Shown: positions 26,051 through 36,287, counted from the first letter of the stretch. The stretch is 63,397 nt of DNA from an uncultured Clostridia bacterium (GCA_947649615.1 CANSSG010000015.1:1-63397); one strand, 5' to 3'. The notes: generated by a model not told the origin, from the letters alone. Program-made: numbers and translations.

Positions 26051-26686
26051 TTATTTCGTACCAAATATCCGGTCGCCGGCATCACCCAGGCCGGGGACGA
26101 TATAGCCGTTCTCATTCAGCTTTTCATCCACCGCGCCGCAATAGATTTCCACATCCGGATGTTCCTTCTGGATTCGCTCGATTCCCTCCGGCGCGGCCAG
26201 CAGGACCATCAGCTTGATATTCGCGCAGCCGTATTCCTTCATAAACCCGATGGCGGCGGCGGCAGACCCGCCGGTAGCCAGCATGGGGTCCACGATAAGC
26301 ACATCCCGCTCCGCAATATCCTTGGGCATTTTGCAGAAGTACTTCACCGGCTCCAGGGTTTCCTCGTTGCGGTACAGGCCGATATGCCCCACCCGGGCCG
26401 ACGGCACCATCCGCAGTACGCCCTCCACCAGCCCCAGGCCCGCCCGGAGGATCGGCACCACCGCGAACTTCTTCCCCTTGAGCGTAGGGGCCATCGTCCG
26501 GCAGATGGGGGTTTCCACCGCCTTCTGCGCCAGCGGCAGGTCACGGGTGGCCTCGTAGGTCAGGAGCATACCGATCTCGCTCACCAACTCCCGGAAATCC
26601 TTGGTGGAGGTGTCCTTATCCCGCAGGATCGTCAGCTTGTGGGCCAGCAGGGGATGGTTGGCAACGTGGACTTTTTCACTGTACAT
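26051..26686 (-). CDS. upp: Uracil phosphoribosyltransferase
   Basis: Salvages uracil to UMP with PRPP. The 211-residue product has the UPRTase PRPP loop [14 protein letters not shown] and the C-terminal uracil-binding region DRIFGTK. Length and N-terminus ([18 protein letters not shown]) are typical. It lies 44 bp after tsaB with an AAAGGAG site; I found no separate promoter, so it may share the tsaE-tsaB transcript. Confidence 0.96.
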   Translation of the reverse strand: MYSEKVHVANHPLLAHKLTILRDKDTSTKDFRELVSEIGMLLTYEATRDLPLAQKAVETPICRTMAPTLKGKKFAVVPILRAGLGLVEGVLRMVPSARVGHIGLYRNEETLEPVKYFCKMPKDIAERDVLIVDPMLATGGSAAAAIGFMKEYGCANIKLMVLLAAPEGIERIQKEHPDVEIYCGAVDEKLNENGYIVPGLGDAGDRIFGTK

Positions 26687-26730
26687 GGCAATTCTCCTTT
26701 TGTATATATAATGGCATCATTCCAACGGTT

Positions 26731-27429
26731 TTATACGCGCTGCTCCCGCTCCAGCCGTTCCCGCTCCGCCTGGCTGAGCCGGAGGTAGACCGGGGCCAAT
26801 TCCTGGGCGGATACGGCGCGGTCCATGCTCCGCCAGGCGGCCATCCCCACGCCTACGGCGCTTTGCAGCCGCAGGTGTCCCGGCGCGGCCGCGCAGGCAA
26901 TGCCCCTACCGGTCAAAAAGTCCAGGCAAAGCCCCGCCCCGTCGCCTGCCGCCACCAGCGGCCCTTCCAGCCCCGCCAGATCGCGGGCGGCGTCCTCAAG
27001 GGAAACGGCCCGGTCTTCCCGCAGCCGGACCAGCGTCCCGCCCCCGGCCCGGAACACGGCGTTGTAGATTTGCTGCCGCCGCGCGTCCATCGCGCACACA
27101 ACGGTTCCCTCCATGTGGGCCAGCGGCCACGCCATCGCTTCCAGGGTAGAGACCGGCACACAGGGCTTATCCGCCGCCCAGGCCAGCCCTTTCACCGTGG
27201 CAATGCCGATCCGCAGCCCGGTAAAGGAACCCGGACCCGCCGCCACAGCCAGGGCATCCATCTCCCCGGCAGCCAGCCCGCTGTTCCGCAGCATATCCTC
27301 CACCATAGGCAGCAGAGTCCGGCTGTGGGTCAGCCCTGTGGCCTGCCATGCGGAAGCGATGACCCCGCCGTCCTCCAGCACCGCGCAGGACGCCGCCTTT
27401 GCGGAGCTTTCCAACGCCAATAGCTTCAT
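26731..27429 (-). CDS. tsaB: tRNA threonylcarbamoyladenosine biosynthesis protein TsaB
   Basis: TsaB is the scaffold partner of TsaD and TsaE in making t6A37 of tRNAs that read ANN codons. The 232-residue product has the ASKHA-type N-terminus MKLLALESSAKAASCAVL and VAAGPGSFTGLRIG. The start at 27429 overlaps the tsaE stop as ATGA. A longer reading into tsaE is not supported. tsaD is not in the window. Confidence 0.93.
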   Translation of the reverse strand: MKLLALESSAKAASCAVLEDGGVIASAWQATGLTHSRTLLPMVEDMLRNSGLAAGEMDALAVAAGPGSFTGLRIGIATVKGLAWAADKPCVPVSTLEAMAWPLAHMEGTVVCAMDARRQQIYNAVFRAGGGTLVRLREDRAVSLEDAARDLAGLEGPLVAAGDGAGLCLDFLTGRGIACAAAPGHLRLQSAVGVGMAAWRSMDRAVSAQELAPVYLRLSQAERERLEREQRV

Positions 27430-27857
27430 GTGGTTTTCGCCCCCTCGATGGTGATGTTCCGCCAATCCGCATGGTCCGGATGGCGCTGAATGACGACATG
27501 CACCGCGTCCTCCGGCAGCGCACCGGGGACCTGTTCGCTCCATTCCACGGCGCAGACGCCGCCCCGGGCCAGGTAGTCCTCCCAGCCGATGTCGAACAGC
27601 TCATCCGCCCCGCCCAGCCGGTACATGTCAAAGTGAAAGAGGGGGAGCGCACCCTCATACTCGTTTACGATGGTAAAGGTAGGGCTGGTAACACGGCCCC
27701 CGCATCCCAGCCCCTTTGCCAGCCCCCGTGTAAAGGCGGTTTTTCCGGCCCCCAGCCCGCCCTGATAAGCGACGACGGACCCGGCTTCCAGCCGTTGGGC
27801 GAGATTCCTTCCGATTTCTTCCGTTTCCTGTTCATTGTGGGAGAGATAGACTTCCAT
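27426..27857 (-). CDS. tsaE: tRNA threonylcarbamoyladenosine biosynthesis ATPase TsaE
   Basis: A 143-residue P-loop ATPase that recycles the TsaBD complex. Walker A GGLGAGKTAFTRG lies near residue 33, then SPTFTIVNEY and FHFDMYRL, all family signatures. It overlaps tsaB by 4 bp. An extended -10 (TGGTATACT) lies upstream at 27933-27941. Confidence 0.94.
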   Translation of the reverse strand: MEVYLSHNEQETEEIGRNLAQRLEAGSVVAYQGGLGAGKTAFTRGLAKGLGCGGRVTSPTFTIVNEYEGALPLFHFDMYRLGGADELFDIGWEDYLARGGVCAVEWSEQVPGALPEDAVHVVIQRHPDHADWRNITIEGAKTT

Positions 27858-27932
27858 AACTGCCGCATCCTTCTGCGCATCCGGCGCGGGGGATTCATTC
27901 CCCGGCCGCCGGCCTGTTCAAGTATTTTCCCA

Positions 27933-27941
27933 AGTATACCA
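27933..27941 (-). promoter_or_regulatory. Extended -10 promoter of tsaE-tsaB
   Basis: TGGTATACT on the minus strand about 75 nt before the tsaE ATG; the -35 region (TTTTCT at 17 bp) is poor. Confidence 0.4.
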
Positions 27942-27995
27942 CAAAACCGCCGTTTAGAAAAGCCCCCTGGCAAATTTTTCAAAGCCCCGCCCCGC

Positions 27996-28027
27996 AAAAC
28001 CGCCCCGCCCAAGCAAGGGCGGGGCGG
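27996..28027 (-). terminator. Terminator of the hybrid histidine kinase gene
   Basis: A perfect 11-bp G/C stem (28017-28027 with 28000-28010), 6-nt loop, then TTTTG on the minus strand, 15 bp past the stop. Confidence 0.85.
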
Positions 28028-28041
28028 TCAAAAACTCCAGG

Positions 28042-31000
28042 TTATTTCAAAACCTTTTCCATGGTTTCCAGCAGGGTGGCGATATTGATAGGCTTAGCAA
28101 TATGCCCATTCATGCCGCATTTCAGCGCGGCCTGCTTATCCTCCTCAAAGGCGTTGGCGGTCATGGCCAGGATCGGCAGTTCCGTCTGCCCGCAGTCCGG
28201 CAGGGCGCGGATCGCCTTGGCGGCCTCATAGCCGTCCATCACCGGCATCTGGATATCCATCAGCACCAGCCGGTAGTATCCCGGCTCCGCCCGTTTGACC
28301 ATATCCACGGCGATTTGCCCATTCTCGGCAATTTCCAGCGTGAATCCCGCCTCCTCCAAGATTGCCAAAGCGATTTCCCGGTTCAGCTCATTGTCCTCCG
28401 CCAGCAGAATGCGCCCGGTGTGCATCCCCGGCTCCAAGGAGACGTCTTCATCCAACTTTGCCGCATCCGCGTCCACGATGGAGCGCAGGCAGCGGCGCAG
28501 TTCGGAGTGGAACAGGGGCTTGCTGCAAAAGGCGGTGACGCCCGCTTCCCTGGCTTCCTCCTCGATGTCCGACCAATCGTAAGCGGTAAGGACGATGATA
28601 GGCACTTCGTCCCCGATTTCCTTCCGGATGCGGCGGGCCACCTCCACACCGTTCAAATCCGGCAGCAGCCAGTCGATGACATAGACGCAGTAGTTGTCCT
28701 CCCGCATGACGGCCTGCCGGGTGCGCAGCACCGCTTCCCGGCCGGACAGGGTCCATTCCGCCCGCAGGCCGATTTGTTGGAGCATGAAGGACACGCTGTC
28801 GCAGGTATTGAAGTCGTCGTCCACCACCAGGGCGCGGCGGCCGGACAGTTCCGGGATGATCTGCTGTTCCTTCTCGCCGCCGCACAGGCGGAAGGTAAGG
28901 GATACGGTAAACTCCGAACCCATGCCCTGCTCGCTTTTAACGGAGATGGAACCGTTCATCATATCCACGATATTTTTCGTGATGGCCATGCCAAGGCCCG
29001 TACCCTGGATGCCGCTGATGGTGGTATTCCGTTCCCGCTCGAACGGCTCGAAGATATGGGCGACGAACTCCTTGCTCATGCCGATGCCCGTGTCGCGGAT
29101 GCGGAATTCATAGCTGCCGAAGCCTGCGGGCGCACCCTGCTTCTGGATAATCCGCATACTGACGATGCCCCCGGCGGGGGTGTACTTGACGGCGTTGCTG
29201 AGCAGGTTCAGCAGGAGTTGGTTCAGCCGCAGCTTGTCGCAGCAAATCTCCTCGTCCACCACGTCCACCGCGTCGATATACAGTTCCAACTGCTTGGCGT
29301 GGATGTCGGACTGGATGATGCTGCGCAGGCCGTGGAGGATGTCCGGCAGGTTGGTGGGCGCTTCTTCCAGGTGCATTTTGCCGCTTTCAATGCGGCTCAT
29401 ATCCAGGATATCGTTAATCAGGCTCAGCAGATGGTTGCCGGAGGTCATGATTTTCTTGAGGTATTCCTCCACCAGATCCCTCTGGTCCAGATGGGTCACC
29501 GCCAGGGCGGTAAAGCCCACAATGGCGTTCATAGGCGTACGGATATCGTGGGACATATTGGAGAGGAACACGGTTTTCGCCTTGCTGGCCCGGTTGGCCT
29601 GAAGAAGGGCGTCCTCCAGCAGGCTCTTTTTCTCCATCTCGCTGCGGGTCTCCTCGTCCACGCTGCGCAGGCCCAGGACGATGCCCCGGCTTTCCTGCCA
29701 AGACCCCGCGCACACCGCCTTGAACTGGAAATATTCCAGTTGGCCGTCGCAGCAGGTGCGGTAGTTGGCGTAGCACATGTGCTTCTCGCTCAGTTCCTTG
29801 GACAGCCACTCCGGGGAGACGGTCTGGCGCATCAGATCCCGGTCCTCCGCGTAGACGTACCGCTCTATGTACTGCTCCATGCTCTCCCGGAGATGGATGC
29901 CGCCTGTGAATATTTCGTCCAGCTTCCGCCGGCTGTTGTTCTCCACCCGCAGGGGATAGCCCACGCCGGTATCCAGGTCGAAGAAGCACACCAGGGTATA
30001 GTCGATGCTCAACGCCTGGACCAATTCCATGTGGCGGCGTTCTTTTTCCGAGCGTTCCTGCTCCTCGCGCTGCCGCTGGGCGGTGCAGTCCAGCAGGAAG
30101 CGCTGGTAAAGCAGCTCATCGTTTTCCTCAATGAGCTTGATGTTGCCCATGACGTGCAGCGTACGGCCATCCTTGTGGCGGACGCGGTATTCTACGCTGA
30201 CGCTGTCGCCCACGGTTTCCAGGGAGCGGATGCAGCTTTGGACCCTGTCCTTATCCTCGGGGGCGATGGACGCCGCCACCATCTGGAAGCCGTCCGCCAG
30301 CATTTCCTCCGGGTTCTCATAGCCCAGTATGGACAGGGCCGCGCGGTTGATGCTGAGGATGCGGGAGCCGTCGGTGGAGTGGCGCATAACGCCGCAGTCC
30401 ATGGTAGTGAACAAAGTCTCCAGGGTGCGGTTCTTCTGGGTGATGGCCTGCTGGTAGGCCCGCTCCTGGGTGATGTCGATGGCGACGCCCACGGTACCCA
30501 TGACGCTGTTGTCCAGGTCGTACAGGGGGGATTTATAGGTAGTCAGGATCCGCTTGCCGCCGCCGGTGTCAATAACCTCCTCGGACACCAGGGTCCGTTC
30601 CTCGGTCATAACGATCCGTTCCGACTCGATGCAGGCGGGGTCATCCTGCTCCACATCCCAGATGTAGGCGTGGCCCCGGCCCTGCACCTGGGCCTTGGTT
30701 TTGTTTACCGTGTGGCAAAAGCTGTCGTTGACCTTTTCATGGATGCCGTTTTTATCCTTGTACCAGACAAGGCTGGGGATGCTGTTGATGGTGGCCTCCA
30801 GATATTGGCTGGTCTGCCACGCGTCGCGGCTGGCCTTGTACTTGCGCTGCCAGCGGCAGAAGCGGTAGCGCAGCTCCGCCTCCTCCATGGGGAAGGTCCA
30901 CACGTCCTCCGCCTGGTCCAGCAGACCGGCCAGCAGAGGGATTTGTTCCTTTTCCGCCAGGAGGATCAACGCTCCGTCCGGCTTTTTGCAGCGGCAGAGC

Positions 31001-31197
31001 ATCCCGGCTGTATCCACCGGAGCGCAGCCCCGCAGGTCGGCAAAAATCACGTCTGCTCCGGCGGCGTCTGTTTCATTTGGCGCGGCGGACTCGGAGAAAA
31101 CATGGTCAAAGCATTCCAGTGGGGGTATAGATTTGACCGTATCCCACAAAGCTGGCTGGCAGCCGGTCAAATAAATATGAAGACGGCAATGGTACAT
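28042..31197 (-). CDS. Hybrid sensor histidine kinase with PAS domains and two receivers
   Basis: A 1051-residue signalling protein with no membrane helix, so a cytoplasmic sensor. Order: an N-terminal degenerate receiver-like region (1-110), two or three PAS domains (about 125-510, with [15 protein letters not shown] and [11 protein letters not shown]), HisKA with the phospho-His in [13 protein letters not shown] near 548, HATPase ([11 protein letters not shown]), then two receivers: ALVVDDD...[10 protein letters not shown] near 785-900 and ILLAEDN...[10 protein letters not shown] near 925-1045. Both keep the Asp and the later Lys. No output regulator is adjacent. It has a consensus promoter. 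Confidence 0.92.
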   Translation of the reverse strand: MYHCRLHIYLTGCQPALWDTVKSIPPLECFDHVFSESAAPNETDAAGADVIFADLRGCAPVDTAGMLCRCKKPDGALILLAEKEQIPLLAGLLDQAEDVWTFPMEEAELRYRFCRWQRKYKASRDAWQTSQYLEATINSIPSLVWYKDKNGIHEKVNDSFCHTVNKTKAQVQGRGHAYIWDVEQDDPACIESERIVMTEERTLVSEEVIDTGGGKRILTTYKSPLYDLDNSVMGTVGVAIDITQERAYQQAITQKNRTLETLFTTMDCGVMRHSTDGSRILSINRAALSILGYENPEEMLADGFQMVAASIAPEDKDRVQSCIRSLETVGDSVSVEYRVRHKDGRTLHVMGNIKLIEENDELLYQRFLLDCTAQRQREEQERSEKERRHMELVQALSIDYTLVCFFDLDTGVGYPLRVENNSRRKLDEIFTGGIHLRESMEQYIERYVYAEDRDLMRQTVSPEWLSKELSEKHMCYANYRTCCDGQLEYFQFKAVCAGSWQESRGIVLGLRSVDEETRSEMEKKSLLEDALLQANRASKAKTVFLSNMSHDIRTPMNAIVGFTALAVTHLDQRDLVEEYLKKIMTSGNHLLSLINDILDMSRIESGKMHLEEAPTNLPDILHGLRSIIQSDIHAKQLELYIDAVDVVDEEICCDKLRLNQLLLNLLSNAVKYTPAGGIVSMRIIQKQGAPAGFGSYEFRIRDTGIGMSKEFVAHIFEPFERERNTTISGIQGTGLGMAITKNIVDMMNGSISVKSEQGMGSEFTVSLTFRLCGGEKEQQIIPELSGRRALVVDDDFNTCDSVSFMLQQIGLRAEWTLSGREAVLRTRQAVMREDNYCVYVIDWLLPDLNGVEVARRIRKEIGDEVPIIVLTAYDWSDIEEEAREAGVTAFCSKPLFHSELRRCLRSIVDADAAKLDEDVSLEPGMHTGRILLAEDNELNREIALAILEEAGFTLEIAENGQIAVDMVKRAEPGYYRLVLMDIQMPVMDGYEAAKAIRALPDCGQTELPILAMTANAFEEDKQAALKCGMNGHIAKPINIATLLETMEKVLK

Positions 31198-31230
31198 GGG
31201 CTTTCCCTCCGCAGTAGTTCTTTCTTTTCC

Positions 31231-31259
31231 ATTTTAACCGCCCGCTGTGTCCCTGTCAA
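31231..31259 (-). promoter_or_regulatory. Promoter of the hybrid histidine kinase
   Basis: TTGACA, 17 bp, TAAAAT on the minus strand, about 30 nt before the ATG. Because it lies downstream of repeat copy B, the repeat is not part of this leader. Confidence 0.75.
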
Positions 31260-31361
31260 GGGGGTGGGGGGTCGTTCTATTCTCACGGGGACATGGCGCA
31301 TTTGCGCCCATCAGGGCATGATCCAGCCAAGCCCTGGGCGCGGGATAAAAATTTTTTTTGC

Positions 31362-31527
31362 AAAAGGTTGCACGAAACACAGCAACTTTTTGCCAAATGC
31401 GGCCTACAGGTGTAGCGGGCGTCACCTACCGGAACTTCGCGCGTTCAAACAAAAACGCCCACAGGGGTTGATCTCCCTGGCTTTTCCCCGCACCGGTTGC
31501 AAACGGTTGTACCTTGAAAACCGAATA
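31362..31527 (-). repeat. Dispersed intergenic element, copy B
   Basis: Second copy of the element at 666-831, in the opposite orientation. It lies in the 408-bp gap between topA and the histidine kinase gene, after the topA hairpin and about 100 bp before the kinase promoter. The 44-bp core is identical to copy A. Compensation is visible: the GTAG/CTAC pair is kept while the loop base differs, and the 3' hairpin GTTGC/GCAAC is kept while its loop changes. I see no ORF or terminal target duplication. Confidence 0.8.
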
Positions 31528-31560
31528 CCCTCCCGCTCAAAAGCTGGTGCGGCGGGCGGG

Positions 31561-31606
31561 AAAAAGACCAGCCGTTTGGGCGTTTTGACATTTTTCAAAC
31601 ACGCCC
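31561..31606 (-). terminator. Hairpin at the end of topA
   Basis: GGGCGTGTTTG and CAAAACGCCC (31606-31596 with 31587-31578 on the minus strand) pair with one bulge, overlapping the stop codon. A TTTTT run follows 12 nt later, so termination efficiency is uncertain. Confidence 0.45.
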
Positions 31607-33996
31607 TATTCCTCCGCCTTCCCCGCCGGCGCTTTCTTCGCCGCAGTTTTCGCTGTGGATTTTTTTGCAGCGGCCTTTTTCACCGTAGTTTTTTTCGCCG
31701 CGGCCGTTTTAGTAGCCGCTGCTTTCGCGGCCGCCGGTTTTTTCGCCGGCGTTTTCTTCGCGGCTGTTTTCTTCGCGGGGGCCTTCTTCACCGGCGCAGG
31801 CGCGGCGTCAGCCGCCCCGGGGGCCTCCCCGGCTTCCTCTCCGGCAGGCTTCTTCTTCCAGCCGCCCCGCTTTTCCTCGGGGGTAAAATTCTCGCACTTT
31901 TCGTTAATGCAGAAGGGCTTTTTGAACCCCTTGCCGGCTTTTTTGAACATGGTGTCGCCGCATGCGGGGCAATTATCCGCCACGGGGACGTCCCAGGTCA
32001 TAAAGTCGCATTTATTTGCCTCGTCCTTGCTGGTCAGCCGTTCGCAGCAATAGTACGTGTACTGCTTCCCGGTTTTCTTGCTGTTGCCCGTGCGCTTCAT
32101 CAAGCGGCCCCCGCACTTAGGGCATTGACCCGGCATCGCCACCACCAGGGGCTTGGTAAACGTACATTCTGGATACCCCGGGCAGGCCAGGAACCGGCCA
32201 AACCGGCCGCTTTTGATAACCATTTTCCGCCCGCATGCATCGCAGACCTCGTCGGACTCCTCGTCAGGCACCTTTAACCGGATGCCCTCCAAGTCCTTTT
32301 CCGCCTTGTCCAGTTCCGCGCGGAAGGGCGTGTAAAATTCCCGCAGCAGTTCTTTCCATTGTTTTCCGCCGGCCTCGACGTTATCCAGTTCCTTCTCCAT
32401 GTTCGCCGTAAAGCCGGTATCGACGATGTCGGAAAACTTATCCGCCATCAGCCCGTTGACCACCTCGCCCAAAGGCGTCGTGTGGAGGTATTTTCCATCC
32501 TTGACCACATATTCCCGGTCCAGGATGGTACTGACCGTAGGGGCGTAGGTAGAAGGCCGTCCGATCCCGTTTTCCTCCATAGCCCGGATCAGGGACGCGT
32601 CGGTATACCGGGGCGGCGGCTGGGTAAAGTGCTGGCCAGGCTGGAAATCCAGGCTTTTAAGGGGCTGTCCCTCCGTCAGCGGGGGAAGCTTCCCTTCCTT
32701 TTCCTCTTTTTCCTCGTCCTTGCCCTCCTCATAGACGGCGGTGTAGCCGGAGAATTTCAAACTGCTGCTGCTTGCCCGGAAGGTGTGTATGCCGGCTTCG
32801 ATTTCCACGGAAACCGCGTCATAGACGGCGTTGGACATCTGGCAGGCCACAAACCGGCTCCAAATCAGCCAATACAGCCGGTACTGGTCGTTTGTCAAGT
32901 CCTTTTTCACCCGTTCCGGCGTCAATTCCACATCACTGGGCCGGATGGCTTCGTGGGCATCCTGTGCGCCGGCCTTCGTCTTGTAAACCCGCGGCGTAGC
33001 GGGGCAGTAACCGCTGCCGTAGCGTCCCTGGATGAACCCCCGGGCGGCAGCCAGCGCTTCATCGCTCAAGCGCAGCGAATCGGTACGCATGTAGGTAATC
33101 AAGCCCACCGCGCCCTCGCCGGAGATATCCACACCCTCATAAAGCTGCTGGGCGATCGCCATGGTGCGCCGGGGCGTCATGCTCAGCTTGCGGCTGGCCT
33201 CCTGCTGAAGGGTAGAGGTGGTAAATGGCGCGGCAGGCGAACGCTGTTTTTCCTGCCGCTTCACCGTCTTGACGGCGAAAGCGGCGGCTTTGACGGCGGC
33301 AATGACCGCCTCCACCTCCTCGATGGTGTTCAGTTCCTTTTTCTTCCCGTTCTCGCCGTGATAGTGGGCGAGGAAAGCGCTGCGCCCGGTGCCGTCGGCA
33401 GTAAGCTTCGCATCCAGGGACCAATACTCCTGGGGCTGGAACGCGGCAATCTCATGCTCCCGGTCGCAGACCATCCGGGTGGCCGCCGACTGCACCCGCC
33501 CTGCGGACAAGCCGCTGCGGATTTTCTTCCACAGCAGCGGCGAGAGCTGATACCCCACGATCCGGTCCAGAATCCGGCGGGCCTGCTGGGCGTCCACTAG
33601 GCTCTGGTCGATTTCCCGGGGCGCGGCGATAGACTCGCTGACCACGCGCTTCGTAATTTCGTTAAAGGTCACCCGGCGGGCCTTCTGGTCCTCCAAGCCA
33701 AGCAGTTCCTTTAAATGCCAGCTAATGGCTTCCCCCTCCCGGTCCGGGTCGGTTGCGAGGTAGACCATATCGCTGGCCTTAGCGGACTTTTTCAAATCGC
33801 TGATAATATCTTCTTTTCCCTTGATAGGGCAGTATTTCGGTTCAAAGTTGTTTTCAATGTCCACGCCCAAGGTGCTCTTGGGCAGGTCCCGCAGGTGGCC
33901 CATGCAGGCTTTCACCTGGTAGCTGGGTCCTAAATATTTGCCGATTGTTTTGGCTTTGGCGGGAGACTCCACGATCACGAGACTCGATTTTGCCAT
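31606..33996 (-). CDS. topA: DNA topoisomerase I with Lys/Ala-rich tail
   Basis: Type IA topoisomerase that relaxes negative supercoils. The 796-residue product has the TOPRIM motifs (VIVESPAKAKTIGKYLG, ATDPDREGEAISWHL), the active tyrosine in GLITYMRTDSL, and three C-terminal zinc-finger modules (CDACGRK, CPKCGG, CPACGD). After the last finger come about 70 residues of histone H1-like Lys/Ala/Pro repeats (KKAPAKKTAAKKTPAKK). Start: the second ATG (33996), 6 nt after AGGAGG; the first ATG touches that site. It follows dprA by 90 bp. Confidence 0.95.
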   Translation of the reverse strand: MAKSSLVIVESPAKAKTIGKYLGPSYQVKACMGHLRDLPKSTLGVDIENNFEPKYCPIKGKEDIISDLKKSAKASDMVYLATDPDREGEAISWHLKELLGLEDQKARRVTFNEITKRVVSESIAAPREIDQSLVDAQQARRILDRIVGYQLSPLLWKKIRSGLSAGRVQSAATRMVCDREHEIAAFQPQEYWSLDAKLTADGTGRSAFLAHYHGENGKKKELNTIEEVEAVIAAVKAAAFAVKTVKRQEKQRSPAAPFTTSTLQQEASRKLSMTPRRTMAIAQQLYEGVDISGEGAVGLITYMRTDSLRLSDEALAAARGFIQGRYGSGYCPATPRVYKTKAGAQDAHEAIRPSDVELTPERVKKDLTNDQYRLYWLIWSRFVACQMSNAVYDAVSVEIEAGIHTFRASSSSLKFSGYTAVYEEGKDEEKEEKEGKLPPLTEGQPLKSLDFQPGQHFTQPPPRYTDASLIRAMEENGIGRPSTYAPTVSTILDREYVVKDGKYLHTTPLGEVVNGLMADKFSDIVDTGFTANMEKELDNVEAGGKQWKELLREFYTPFRAELDKAEKDLEGIRLKVPDEESDEVCDACGRKMVIKSGRFGRFLACPGYPECTFTKPLVVAMPGQCPKCGGRLMKRTGNSKKTGKQYTYYCCERLTSKDEANKCDFMTWDVPVADNCPACGDTMFKKAGKGFKKPFCINEKCENFTPEEKRGGWKKKPAGEEAGEAPGAADAAPAPVKKAPAKKTAAKKTPAKKPAAAKAAATKTAAAKKTTVKKAAAKKSTAKTAAKKAPAGKAEE

Positions 33997-34086
33997 TGAC
34001 ATCCTCCTGGGCGGCTGGTAGCGCCGCCGGGACAGCCGCCGCGCCGCCCGGCGCGCGGAATCCCTTTTTCATAGATTCTTGTTGGT

Positions 34087-35298
34087 TTATTTGAGCGTGA
34101 CAAGCAGGGAGAAGCGTTTTCCGCTCTCCTGCGCCACGATCCTGTCTAATTCCAAAACGGTCAGGGCCGATAAGATACGGCGCGTGGGGATCTGGGTTTC
34201 TTCAATCAGATCGTCCACCTGGACCGTGCGGCCATCCAAGGCCTTGACGATGCGGAGCTGGTCGTCTGTGAGGCCATGGTCCCCCGACAAATCCAGCAGG
34301 GGCAGCGCAGGCGCCGCCGGTTCTGGCGGCGCTTTTTCAGGCGGCTTTTTCTCCGGTTTTCCCGGCAGGGGCGGCGCACCGAAACGGCGCGGCTCCTCCC
34401 GCCTGAGGGAACGTATTTTATGGGGATACTGCCCCGCATAATGGCTCAGCACATCCCAGGCGTCAGTAACCACGCCCGCGCCGTCCCTGAGGAGCAGATT
34501 GCTGCCTGCACAGCGACGGTCTCCCACCTGGCCTGGAATAACGAACACATCCCGGCCCTGGTCAAGGGCGCGGTTGGCGGTAATCAGCGCCCCGCTTCTT
34601 TCCGGCGCTTCCATGACCACCACGCCTACGCTTAAGCCGCTGATAATCCGGTTGCGCACCGGAAAATGACTGCCCATATGGTCGGTTCCCGGCGGGTATT
34701 CGGAAAGGATGACGCCCCTCGCGGCGATATCCTCATACAACCCCCGGTTTTCCTTTGGAAAAACAATATCATGCCCTCCGCCAATGACGGCGGCGGTAAA
34801 GCCATTCGCCCGCAGGGCGCCCCGGTGTGCGGCGGCGTCCGCGCCGGACGCAAGCCCGGAGACCACCACCGCTCCCAGCCCCGCCATCTGATAAGCCAGC
34901 CTTTCCCCCTGCTCCAAGGCGTAGACGGACGCCTGACGGGTGCCAACCATCGCGACGGCCACTTCTTCGTCGAAGCAGGGCATTCTTCCCTGAACATAGA
35001 GGAGCAAAGGCGGGTCGAAGATATTGCGCAAGCGGTCGGGATAACCGGCGTCTTGTTTGGTAATAATTTGGAGACCCAGGCGGTCGCAGTCGCCTAAAAT
35101 CTGGTCGGCCTGGGAGAGGGATTTATTCATCAATACATCCGCTGCTTGGCGGGTCATCCCCTTCACCAGGAAGTATTCCTCTTTTTCTCCATAATAAATT
35201 TGTTCCGGCCCACCAAAATGCTCCAGGAGGGTCAGCTTCATTTGGCTGCTCAGTCTCGGCAGATTCGCCAACCAGAGCCAGAACTTTATCGCTGCCAT
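34087..35298 (-). CDS. dprA: DNA-processing protein DprA (Smf)
   Basis: DprA binds incoming single-stranded DNA in transformation and loads RecA. The 403-residue product has an N-terminal SAM-like helical part (LPRLSSQMKLTLLEHFG), the Rossmann-like core (VGTRQASVYALEQG, SGLASGADAAAHRGAL, VIPGQVGD) and a C-terminal winged helix (LTDDQLRIVKALDG). The start at 35298 (MAAIKFWLW) has GGGAG upstream; longer readings run into G/C-rich non-coding sequence. It leads into topA, the common Firmicutes order. With comM and the pilus operon it hints at competence. Confidence 0.93.
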   Translation of the reverse strand: MAAIKFWLWLANLPRLSSQMKLTLLEHFGGPEQIYYGEKEEYFLVKGMTRQAADVLMNKSLSQADQILGDCDRLGLQIITKQDAGYPDRLRNIFDPPLLLYVQGRMPCFDEEVAVAMVGTRQASVYALEQGERLAYQMAGLGAVVVSGLASGADAAAHRGALRANGFTAAVIGGGHDIVFPKENRGLYEDIAARGVILSEYPPGTDHMGSHFPVRNRIISGLSVGVVVMEAPERSGALITANRALDQGRDVFVIPGQVGDRRCAGSNLLLRDGAGVVTDAWDVLSHYAGQYPHKIRSLRREEPRRFGAPPLPGKPEKKPPEKAPPEPAAPALPLLDLSGDHGLTDDQLRIVKALDGRTVQVDDLIEETQIPTRRILSALTVLELDRIVAQESGKRFSLLVTLK

Positions 35299-35466
35299 GG
35301 CGCGCTCCCTTCTCCTCGCCGCCGCCGCGCGGCGGCAGGGGGCTTTTTTCTTTTCCCCCCTGCGGGGGCGTTCTCTTCTCTTGCCGGAAAAAACCGGCAG
35401 GCATGGGGCGGCTGCATAAAGCGGTCTCGCAAAGTCCACGGCAGGCTCCCAAGGGCGCGGGGACGC

Positions 35467-36225
35467 CTACCGGTAGCCTTCCCACAAAAGCGCCGCCGCT
35501 GCCGCCGCAACGTTTAAAGATTCGCACTTCTCCTCCATGGGAATCCGAAGCGTCTGCGAACAGATCGAAAGGGCTTCCCCAGTCAAGCCGCTCCCCTCGC
35601 TGCCAAGGAGGATAACGCTGTTTTGCAGCGCCGCTTCCCGGAGGTCTATCGTATCGCTGCGCAGCGCCGTGCCTAATATGGCGAGGGCGGAACGCGCCGC
35701 CGCTTCTTGCAGTTGGGTTAATGTAAACCGCCATATGGGCAGGCGGAAAATGGCCCCCATGGTGCTGCGGACGGTTTTGGGATTGTATAAATCCGCACAC
35801 CCGGGAAGCAGAAATACGCCCCGCGCACCAAACGCGTCCGCCGTGCGGAGGATGGTTCCGATGTTGCCGGGGTCCTGCACCCCTTCTAACGCCAGGTACC
35901 TGCCCGGAGGAAGCCGCTCAGGCGGCGGGCCGCTGGGTATCCGTCCCAGAAACAGCACCCCCTGCGGCGATTCCATGGGGCTGATGGACTGCATAACGTC
36001 CGGAGGGACTTCCACGATCCGGACATCCTCCGGCAGTTCCGGCAGGGCCGCTTCCGCCGTATGGACTACGGCTGTTAATGGCGCCTGCCAGCGGACCGCT
36101 TCCGCCAGAAGCTTGACGCCGTCGCCGATGTACTCCCCGGACCCGGCACGGTGCGCCCGGGACGAGGCCAGCTTGCGAATGTGAAGCATCAGCGGGTTCG
36201 CCCGGCTGGTGATGCGCTCCGCCAT
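35467..36225 (-). CDS. TrmH-family (SpoU) RNA 2'-O-methyltransferase
   Basis: A 252-residue SPOUT methyltransferase. The N-terminal substrate-binding part contains TSRANPLMLHIRKLASSRAHR; the knotted catalytic part shows GVQDPGNIGTILRTADAFG, NPKTVRSTMGAI and LLGSEGSGLTGEAL, where SAM binds. Homologues modify 23S rRNA (RlmB-like) or tRNA, and the exact target cannot be told. The start at 36225 (MAERITSR) is chosen because a consensus promoter lies just upstream. Confidence 0.88.
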   Translation of the reverse strand: MAERITSRANPLMLHIRKLASSRAHRAGSGEYIGDGVKLLAEAVRWQAPLTAVVHTAEAALPELPEDVRIVEVPPDVMQSISPMESPQGVLFLGRIPSGPPPERLPPGRYLALEGVQDPGNIGTILRTADAFGARGVFLLPGCADLYNPKTVRSTMGAIFRLPIWRFTLTQLQEAAARSALAILGTALRSDTIDLREAALQNSVILLGSEGSGLTGEALSICSQTLRIPMEEKCESLNVAAAAAALLWEGYR

Positions 36226-36258
36226 ATAGGACCTTACCCCCTTCGCAGATTCTTCCTT

Positions 36259-36287
36259 ATAATATAGGTATACTCCCCTCTTGTCAA
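36259..36287 (-). promoter_or_regulatory. Promoter of the TrmH-family methyltransferase gene
   Basis: TTGACA, 17 bp, TATTAT on the minus strand, about 30 nt before the ATG. Confidence 0.75.

Noticed and set aside
31640-31800. Short repeats in DNA that might suggest a CRISPR or tandem array
   Set aside because: They encode the Lys/Ala repeats of the TopA tail in frame and have no regular spacers.
28102-32277. A 4.2-kb open frame on the plus strand, antisense to the histidine kinase and topA
   Set aside because: High-GC shadow of genuine genes on the minus strand; no ribosome site, no recognisable domains, and it crosses the intergenic repeat.
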